A DNA stretch of 64,000 nucleotides from Flaveria trinervia (Eukaryota > Streptophyta > Magnoliopsida > Asterales > Asteraceae), in assembly GCA_025506515.1 (NCBI GenBank), contig CM046451.1, positions 51,515,214 to 51,579,213 on the forward strand, read 5' to 3'. Each line of letters begins with the position of its first letter. Within the stretch, counting starts at the first letter, position 1. The notes under the pieces were generated by a model, which saw only the letters and a program-made list of their open reading frames with translations, was not told the DNA's origin and did no database searches. Below, one piece after another: positions 56,882 to 64,000 of the stretch. The translations under genes were made by a program, and so were the position numbers.

Positions 56882-57804
56882 TGTAGGGATCGAGATCTAG
56901 TTTGATCAATTAGATTAGATTAGGATTTGCAGCGGAATAGCACACGAATTAGACGAAATTCTAGCATGAATAATATGAATATTCAATCAAACAGTAACAG
57001 TTATAGAGAGAGAGTTTTCTGCAAAAAGAATGTTTTCATTCATGCACAAACTTCCCGTAAAGGGAATTAGGTCAACATTCCTTTTATAAGGAATGTGACA
57101 TCAGCTGACGTCATATGATAGTGACATCTAACTGATTTATACAAAAAACTGAATTATACTAAACTACTGAAGATGTCCATAACAACTGAGGACACCTTCA
57201 TTAGAATCTAAGTATAAACTAACATTATAACTACTAAAGTTATAACATGTGAAGTATAATAACTTCAGATGTTTTACATAATATAAAACTACTGATTACA
57301 AACTACTGAAATATAAACCATCACAACTACTGAAGGAACTAGTTCAGTTGTTGTGACAACTTCTGAGAACTTGATCTTCAGACTTTGTCTTTAGCAGTTG
57401 TCTTTAGACTTTGTCTTCAGACTTTGTCTTTAGACTTTGTCTTCAGACTTTGTCTTCATACTTTGTCTTCAGACTTTGTCTTCAGCAGTTGTCTTTAGGC
57501 TTTGTCTTCAGACTTTGTCTTCAGCAGTTGTCTTCATACTTTGTCTTCAGACTTTGTCTTCAGCAGTTGTCTTTAGGCTTTGTCTTCAGACTTTGTCTTC
57601 AGCAGTTGTCTTCAGACTTTGTCTTCAGAATTTGTCTTCAGACTTTGTCTTCAGACTTTGTCTTCAGACTTTGTCTTCAGACTTTGTCTTCAGCAGTTGT
57701 CTTCAGACTTTGTCTTCAGTAGATGTAGATCACTTCAGTTGTTTTGATGTCTGTGGGACTTAAAGGTTTTTCTGATCTGGCTCATTGGTTCTTTTGGTCC
57801 AACA
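56882..57804 (-). repeat. Copia III 5' LTR (923 bp)
   Basis: It begins TGTAGGGATCG and ends GGTCCAACA. It is 207 bp longer than the left LTR, almost exactly the 208 bp explained by 16 more 13-bp units. Confidence 0.95.
57376..57726. repeat. 13-bp VNTR, 27 units, in Copia III 5' LTR
   Basis: 351 bp made only of CTTCAGACTTTGT and CTTCAGCAGTTGT-type 13-mers (27 units). It causes two overlapping plus-strand ORFs (57411-57763) with 13-residue periodicity that are artefacts. Confidence 0.95.
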
Positions 57805-57809
57805 GATAT
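57805..57809 (+). repeat. Target duplication GATAT, right copy (Copia III)
   Basis: It matches 37398-37402. Confidence 0.95.
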
Positions 57810-58776
57810 GATTACTTATGATTTTTCCTTATTATTGTTATTGCTATTATTATTAGTACTTATAGTATGTAACATTACGTGGTATGTTATTATCATAATG
57901 TAAAGTATATCGTAATAATAAAGTGAAAGAGCAATAAAGAAAAGAAGAGGAACATTAATGAAAAGGTTAACAAGTCTTGCAAGCTTACAGGAGGTACACA
58001 ACCATTTTGTCGTTAGCTCAACTATGTTGCGGGTTAGCTACCCTATTATGCACACAGGGTCAATCAATTGAGCTTGGCAGGACCTTTGTAGCTTGCCCTG
58101 GTGATTGGGTTGACCTTGTACATAGTACACAGAACCCTTTCGGGGGATACAGTTGACCCTTTCGGGGCATATAGTTGACCCTTTCGAGGGATACAATTGA
58201 CCCTTTCGAGGGATATAGATGGCCTATCACCTGTTTTCCATCGCGCATATAGTTGCGGTATTGCTCACTGGTCCATACAGAAAGTGAAACATAAAGATAA
58301 AAGTTTACAAAACAGACAAGGCATGCAGTAAAGAGAACGAACAATATTTGTTCATATAGTTGATGCATGCTCGCATATACAGTACAAAGTTGTATTTTAC
58401 AGAAAAGAGTATTTTCATATACAACATATAGAAAGCATTTTATTACTTATAAAACTAGAGCTCACTCAGGAACGCTGACTTTTATACATTTTCAGTTGGC
58501 AGGCAATTATTGTTGAGGATGACACGAGGGTGAAGCCACTCGGCAGGGAAAGACTGACATCCATTCATATTTTATGTTGATGTTGTTTTGTAATGCAGTA
58601 AAACAATTCTTTTGTGATCAGTTAAACGATGATGTATTGCTCAAAAACAGTGGTTTAAATGAAATGAATGTTTTTGATAAATTACTTCTGCTGCTTAAGT
58701 TTGTATAGTTATAATGTTTAATGGTTTAACTGCTGTGATTGACCAACTATGAGGTTTCTGGGAAGGGGGCCTTACA
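57810..58776 (+). repeat. Gypsy D 5' LTR, right piece
   Basis: It ends GGGGGCCTTACA before AAGTTGGTATCAGAGCC. The stretch ACTCAGGAACGCTGAC..AGTTGGCAGGCAAT (near 58465-58510) aligns with the LTRs of Gypsy A and B. A four-copy repeat of about 22 bp around ACCCTTTCG lies at 58132-58217. Confidence 0.85.
58132..58217 (+). repeat. Four-copy 22-bp tandem repeat in Gypsy D LTR
   Basis: The units read roughly ACCCTTTCGAGGGATACAATTG with variation at a few positions. Each carries the short palindrome CCCTTTCGAGGG or a variant. Confidence 0.85.
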
Positions 58777-58779
58777 AGT

Positions 58780-58792
58780 TGGTATCAGAGCC
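58780..58792 (+). other. Gypsy D primer binding site
   Basis: TGGTATCAGAGCC lies three bases after the LTR end. Confidence 0.9.
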
Positions 58793-59129
58793 AAAGTTTA
58801 AGAGAATTGGGTTAAATAAAATTTTAAACCTAAACTTAAACTGAAAATGGGACAAATGGAGGGATGTTAGCCCGAGTAGCTACGTGCCATCAGGTATGTC
58901 TTTTCTTAATGTTAACCGGTATTATGTGCGCATGCTATTTAATTATGTTCTCTTAGTATATTTAGATACTGACTAAGTCAGGATAGGAGATGCTTGGGGT
59001 ATGAAAAGTAAAGTAAGTGGCTAATCACAACTGGCCACTGTAATTAGGGATTTACTATACTTGACATAAACTGAGTATTACCTTGAATGACCGCATTAGT
59101 GTTTGAATCTTATAGTGTGCTTTTAGAGG

Positions 59130-60375
59130 ATGGCTGGCGATAGATCTTCAAAAGCCTCTCGTGGTGGAGGTCACGGTGCTGCTTCGCGACCCAAGACAGG
59201 GAGACCCAGAGTAGAAAGTGGTTCATGAAGAACCAGAGACCCCTTATCTGGAGGGTGGCGACGAGAGCGCCAATCTGAGAGCCTTAGTAAAGGAGGCTGT
59301 GGTGGAAGAGGTTCACGAGGTCATGTAGACGATTCTACCGTCTGTGGTGACCGAAGTGATCAAGGCCATAGGGATGGGGTAAAGAAGGAAGAAACCGGTC
59401 CTTGGGAAGACGGGATCAACCAGAGCCGAAAATGGTTCTCTCTGATGATGACGAGGAGGAAGAAGAGGAGCCTGCATCGGAGGCAACCCAAGCTGTAACT
59501 ATGGGGCGTTTATGAGATGCAAGCCCCCTACTTTCGATGGAAACGGTACTGCGGCAGCTGCTAATTGGTGGGTAAGGAGATGGAGGTTGTCCTTGATATC
59601 AGTGAGTGCCGTGAGTATCAGAAGGTGAAAATCGCTACCCATTCCTTTGTGGACTCGGCTTTGTGCTGGTGGGACAACATTGTCCAAGCCGAGGGTAACA
59701 GGGCCATTGGAAGAATGAGATGGCCTGAACTGAAGAAGCAAGTGATCGAGGAATTATTTCCTCACAGAGAGATGGACAAGGTAGAAAGAGACTTCCTGCA
59801 GCTGGAGGCGGGAACGATGACACACCAGCAGTACACCACCAAATTCAATGAAATGGCACGGTTGGTGCCCGATCAAGTGACACCATTGTCACGAAAGATT
59901 AAAAGATACATCCAGGGGCTGTCGGCGGATATCCATAGGCATATGTTGTCGCCCGGCCGAGCATTTTCAGGTCGGCAGTTGACTTGGCTGGCAGATTATA
60001 CGATGAGTGCGAGGTGGTGGTGGCTGAGGTGGATAAGAAAGATGGTGGTAGTCGGAACTGGAATGGAAAAAGGTTTGGACGTGGTAGGACTGCTCCAAAC
60101 AAGAAGGTGACAAAGGTGGGTGATTGACGTGTAGTCACATCTGGATCAGGGCTGAGGAGGTGTGACAAATATGGAAGGGAGCATACTGGTGAGTGCAGAA
60201 TGGGGATGAACGTATGCTTCAGGTGTGGTCAGCCTGGACACATCGCTAGAGACTGCAAGAAGCCGAGAGCAGAGAGCTCTACGGCAGAGAAGAAGAAGCC
60301 GGAGGAAGGAGAGCACAGGGCAGGTGCTAGAGCTTACAGCATGACCCGGGAGGAAGCCAGAGCTGATCTCGATAT
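59130..60375 (+). pseudogene. gag: Gypsy D gag (broken)
   Basis: The ATG at 59130 opens MAGDRSSKASRGGG. After several shifts the core reads MEVVLDISECREYQKVKIAT and GRMRWPELKKQVIEELFPHR, then ARLVPDQVTPLSRKIKRYIQ (59840-59925). An intact zinc knuckle, CFRCGQPGHIARDC, is at about 60214-60255. A stop lies near 60134. Order and residues match Gypsy A. Gag would package the RNA. Confidence 0.85.
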
Positions 60376-63300
60376 TGTGTCAGGTATGTTTCTGGTAAAC
60401 CAAATTTCTGCCTCTATATTGTTTGATTCTGGTGCTAGTAGGAGTTTTATTTCTACTACCTTCTATGCTAAGTTGTCTGTTATCAGTAGAAAGGTCAGTG
60501 CACCATTTGATGTAGAAACGGCCATCGGTAAGTCCACTAGAATTACTAATGTGATAGAGGACTGTGTGTCACAAGAAGATGATTCGATTAGTTGCGTCCG
60601 ATGGAAGTTTGGTTACGATTTATGGAGATCGCATCATGGCGATCCCGAAAATGATTTCAATGGCAGTGGCGGGAAAGTGGATGAGGCGTGGATGTAGTGC
60701 CTACTTGGCCTACGTAAAGGATGTGGACGCGCTAACACCGCAACTATCTGATGTACTAGTTGTGTGTGACTTTCTGGACGTATTCCCGGAAGACTTACCC
60801 AGCGTGCCACCGGATCGCGAGATTGAGTTCCAAATTGACTTGATACCCGGTGCTTAACTCGTTGCCAAAGCACCGTATCGATTGGCTCCCTAAGAAATGA
60901 AAGAACTCATGGAACAGTTGTAAGAGCTACTCGATAAGGGGTTCATTAGACCGAGTATCTCTCCCTGGGGTGCTCCGGTCCTATTTGTGAAGAAGAAAGA
61001 CGGTAGTATGAGGATGTGTATTGACTACCGAGAGCTGAACAAGTTAACAGTGAAGAACCGATACCCCCTACCAAGAATAGATGATCTGTTTGATCAGCTC
61101 CAAGGTGCCAGTTGGTTTTCAAGGATAGATATTCGATCTGGTTACCATCAGCTGAAGGTGAAGGAGCAGGATATCCCTAAAACAACTTTTCATACGCGCT
61201 ACGGTCACTATGAGTTCCTCGTTATGTTGCTTGGATTGACCAATGCGCTAGCTGCGTTTCTGGATCTAATGAGCCGTGTGTGTCAGCCTATGTTGGATAA
61301 ATCAGTGATTGTGTTCATTGATGATATCCTTATTTATTCGAAGAGTGAGATTGAGCATTCCGGCCACATTCGGGAGGTTCTGGAGACGTTAAGAAGGAAG
61401 AAGTTGTATGCAAAATTCTCCAAGTGCGCATTTTGGTTGCGTGAAGTTCAATATTGGGTCATGTGGTGAATCCTGACGGGATTATGGTAGACCCCGCTAA
61501 GGTGGACGCTGTAATGCAATGGAAGTCTCCAAGGATGCCATCCGAAATTCGTAGTTTCTTAGGGTTGGCAGAGTTTTATCGAAGGTTCATTCAGGACTTT
61601 TCCAAGATCGCTTCTCCCCTGACCAAGTTGACCCGATAGGATGTAAAGTTTATATGGGGTCAAGCCAAGAACAGGCGTTCGAGGAGTTAAAGGTGAGGTT
61701 GACTCAAGCTCCTGTCTTGTCATTACCCGAAGGAAGCGAGGATTTGGTGGTATCTTCAGATGCTTCTTACTTGGGGTTGGGGTGTGTATTAATGCAAAGA
61801 GGAAAGGTTATAGCCTATGCATCCCGACAGTTGAAAGTTCACGAGGTCAACTACCCTACTCATGACCTGGAGCGAGCAGCCGTGGTCTTTGCACTATAGA
61901 TTTAGAGGCACTATCTGTAGGGAACGAAGTGCACCATTTTCATAGACCACAAGAGCTTGAAGTACTTCTTCAAGCAAAAAGATCAGAACATGAGGCAGAG
62001 GCGATGGTTGAAGCTTATAAAGGATTATGATTGCGAGATTCATTACCATCCGGGCAAAGCCAACATGGTGACCGATGCTCTTAGCTGGAAGGAGAGGCCC
62101 GAGCCGATTCGGATGAAAGCATATCAACTAATCATGACCTCCGATGTAATGAAACAAGTCAAGGAGTTTCAGGATAAGGCATTAGAAGAAGGTCATCTAA
62201 ACTCTGAAAGAATGAGAGGTCTGGTTGGGGAATTGAGTGAAAACACACTTGGTGTTAAAACTCGATTTGGACGGGTGTGGATTCCTCATTTCGGGGATCT
62301 ACGTGTAAGGATTATAGATGAAGCTACCAAGACTCGGTACTCCATGCCACAAAGATGTATCAAGACATGAAGAAAGATTATTGGTGGCCGGGTATGAAAC
62401 GTGACGTGGCGGAGTATGTGAGTAAGTGCCTTACATGCTTGCAAGTGAAGGCGGAACATCAGCACGCGTATGGGAAGATCCAACCTTTGTATATACCGGA
62501 ATGGAAGTGGGAGCACATCACCATGGATTTCATTACAAAGCTACTACGTACTCTGAAGGGGTACGATGCCATATGGGTGATTGTTGACCCCTTGACGAAG
62601 AGAGCTCACTTCCTACCGATCCGTGAGACATATTCATCCGAGAGGTTGGCTGACTTGTTCATCAAAGAGATTGTAACTCGTCATGGTGTGCCGGTGTCCA
62701 TTGTGTCTGATCGTGACACCCGGTTTACGTCTAAATTCTGGAAGAAATTCCACGACGCCATGGGGATGAGGTTACATATTAGCACGACTTATCAACCCCA
62801 AACTGATGGTAAGTCAAAAAGGACCATTCAGACATTGGAGGACATGCTTCGGGCATGTGTAATCGATTTTGGTGGAAGTTAGGACGACCACTTACCGTTA
62901 GCCGAATTCTCATACAACAACAGCTATCATACCAGCATTGGTATGCCACCATATGAGATGTTATACGGTAGGAGATACAGAACACCCGTTTGTTGGGGTG
63001 ACATTGGTCAGAAAGAGCTGGGAAGCATCGACGTAACAAGGCTACGACTGAGAAGCTTGAAAAGATTAAAGCCTTCATGAAGGCAGCCAAAGATAGACAG
63101 AAGTCGTATGCCGATAAATGACGTAGACCAATTGAGTTCCAGGTGGGTGACCGGGTTATGTTGAAGGTCTCACCTTGGAAGGGTATTATCAAATTCAGGA
63201 AGCGGGGCAAGTTGAGCCCAAGATATATAGGCCCTTTCCGAATCATCGCTCCAGTAGGAGAGGTGGCCTATAGATTGGAGTTGCCAGATGAGTTGAGTGG

Positions 63301-63564
63301 AATGCACCCGACATTCCATGTATCTCATTTGAGAAAGTGCTTAACTGATGAAGACATGATTGTTCCACTGGAGGACATTGAAGTTGGTGAAAGGCTCAAT
63401 TAGTGGACCAACCTGTGGCAATCATCGATGGTAAATAGAAGAGGCTGAGAACTAAAGTGGTTCCTCTTGTGCGTGTATAGTGGAAGCACAGGAAGGGATC
63501 TGAATCTACGTGGGAAACTGAGGAGGAGATGAGGCAGCATTATCTTTGTCTGTTTAAGGAATAA
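60376..63564 (+). pseudogene. pol: Gypsy D protease, RT, RNase H, integrase and C-terminal chromodomain-like region
   Basis: Protease: ILFDSGASRSFIST with DSG at 60425-60433, joined to Gag without interruption. RT (60987-61469): MRMCIDYRELNKLTVKNRYP, IDIRSGYHQL and active site VFIDDILIYSK. RNase H: ASYLGLGCVLMQRGKVIAYA. Integrase (62355-62882): YWWPGMKRDVAEYVSKCLTC, MDFITKLLRT, VSDRDTRFTSKFW, YQPQTDGKSKRTIQTLED. The end (63143-63564) has RVMLKVSPWKGIIKF, HPTFHVSHLRKCLTDE and STWETEEEMRQHY, then TAA. At least eight stops or shifts are present (for example 60855, 61637, 61897, 62880, 63118). Confidence 0.9.
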
Positions 63565-63587
63565 CAGGTTTTGGGGACGAAACCTAT

Positions 63588-63600
63588 ATAAGGGGGTGGA
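63588..63600 (+). other. Gypsy D polypurine tract
   Basis: AAGGGGGTGGACT lies directly before the 3' LTR. Confidence 0.85.
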
Positions 63601-63602
63601 CT

Positions 63603-64000
63603 TGTAACACCCAGTTATTTTAAAAGACAAGATATAAGGAATAAAAGAAAGAAAGGCAATTAAGTCCAAGTGAAGGGACTAAAAGCATAAAAAGAACAAA
63701 AATCTTGAAAAGTTGGTGTAAAGGTGGACATGGCCGCCCACCCTCACTTCACATCAACATATCTTTGGTTCTAGAGAGAGAGAGCAGGAGAGAACTCTCG
63801 GCTAGTGAAAGAAGAAGAAGAAGTGAACGAATTCAAGGTAAGAATTTGTGGTTTTTATGTGTTTATGACGGGTTTTATCCCGGTTATGTGTTTATGTGCT
63901 TATGGGTTGTGTTTGTGCTCGGGTGTGTGTGTTTTTGGATGTTGTTTCTAGGTGTTTTGAACTCTTTGCAAACGGGTTAAAAGGAAGAACACCCAAGTTG
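63603..64000 (+). repeat. Gypsy D 3' LTR, cut by the window end
   Basis: It begins TGTAACACCC after the purine tract. Its last 150 bp match 36490-36640. The remainder lies outside the window. Confidence 0.9.

Larger units (their letters stand above)
37403..57804 (-). mobile_element. Copia III: Sirevirus-like element with third ORF, split by Copia IV
   Basis: LTRs lie at 37403-38118 and 56882-57804, with a GATAT duplication, a primer site at the right and a purine tract at the left. Right to left it encodes Gag with an extended hinge, protease, integrase, RT, RNase H, then a long non-coding stretch and a third ORF. Copia IV interrupts the integrase-RT linker. Without Copia IV it is about 12.2 kb, long for copia but usual for Sireviruses with an extra ORF. 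Confidence 0.95.
36481..64000 (+). mobile_element. Gypsy D: plus-strand Tekay-type element, 5' LTR split by Copia III
   Basis: The 5' LTR pieces are 36481-37402 and 57810-58776. They are followed by a primer site, gag, pol and a 3' LTR from 63603 that leaves the window. The first piece starts about 240 bp inside the LTR, judged by matching 36490-36640 to 63855-64000. The element is decayed, with stops throughout. It is the closest relative of Gypsy A and B in the window. Confidence 0.85.

Noticed and set aside
57411..57763. Two overlapping plus-strand ORFs with 13-residue repeats (SSDFVFRLCLQ type)
   Set aside because: They are produced by the stop-free 13-bp VNTR of the Copia III LTR, on the strand opposite to the element. 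The two frames give the same peptide words, as expected from a 13-bp period.
58060..58368. Minus-strand 102-codon ORF with repeated KGS/Y words
   Set aside because: It is antisense through the four-copy repeat of the Gypsy D LTR.

Overview
The window holds about 64 kb of nested LTR retrotransposons from a plant nuclear genome. I found no host gene, no functional rRNA or tRNA gene and no CRISPR array. It is a plant, most likely a eudicot, because the elements are plant Ty1/copia (several Sirevirus-like) and plant Ty3/gypsy chromoviruses of Tekay type, and because a Cassandra TRIM with a 5S rRNA-derived LTR is present. The third ORF and general style recall Asteraceae repeats, but that is only a weak impression.

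Layout, left to right. (1) 1-8180: internal region and 3' LTR of a decayed Copia element (Copia I, +), whose LTR at 7782-8180 also begins a second, short non-coding unit ending in another LTR at 9083-9463. (2) 9464-15.6 kb: a gypsy relic on the minus strand (Gypsy A), cut into three gag pieces by a solo Copia LTR (10051-11000) and a 2.6-kb solo gypsy LTR (11355-13929). (3) 15.6-18.25 kb: a related gypsy relic on the plus strand (Gypsy B), head to head with A, internally deleted and carrying a complete Cassandra (17156-17798, TSD ATTCT). (4) 18.25-36.48 kb: Sirevirus-like Copia II (+), split by a complete 10.3-kb Tekay-type element, Gypsy C (-, 20858-31174, TSD ATAGT). (5) 36.48-64 kb: Gypsy D (+). 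Its 5' LTR is split by a 20.4-kb Sirevirus-like Copia III (-, 37403-57804, TSD GATAT), which is itself split by an 8.2-kb Copia IV (-, 44185-52375, TSD GGAGA). Gypsy D runs to the window end inside its 3' LTR.

Four insertions have exact 5-bp target duplications. At the two nests inside coding sequence (Gypsy C in Copia II, Copia IV in Copia III) the host element's reading frame resumes across the joint. Every pol gene carries stops or frameshifts. Many differences between LTR pairs are single-base indels, so part of this decay may be assembly error.

Most worth a second look: a 100-bp GT-AG intron-like segment exactly at the gag-protease boundary of Gypsy C; a tRNA-like Pol III unit (A box, B box, T-run) in both Gypsy C LTRs; element-specific short motifs repeated in the LTR, the gag hinge and the 3' region of both Sirevirus-like Copias; a 13-bp VNTR with 11 versus 27 units in the two LTRs of one Copia III copy; and a tandem triple zinc knuckle in Copia I Gag.
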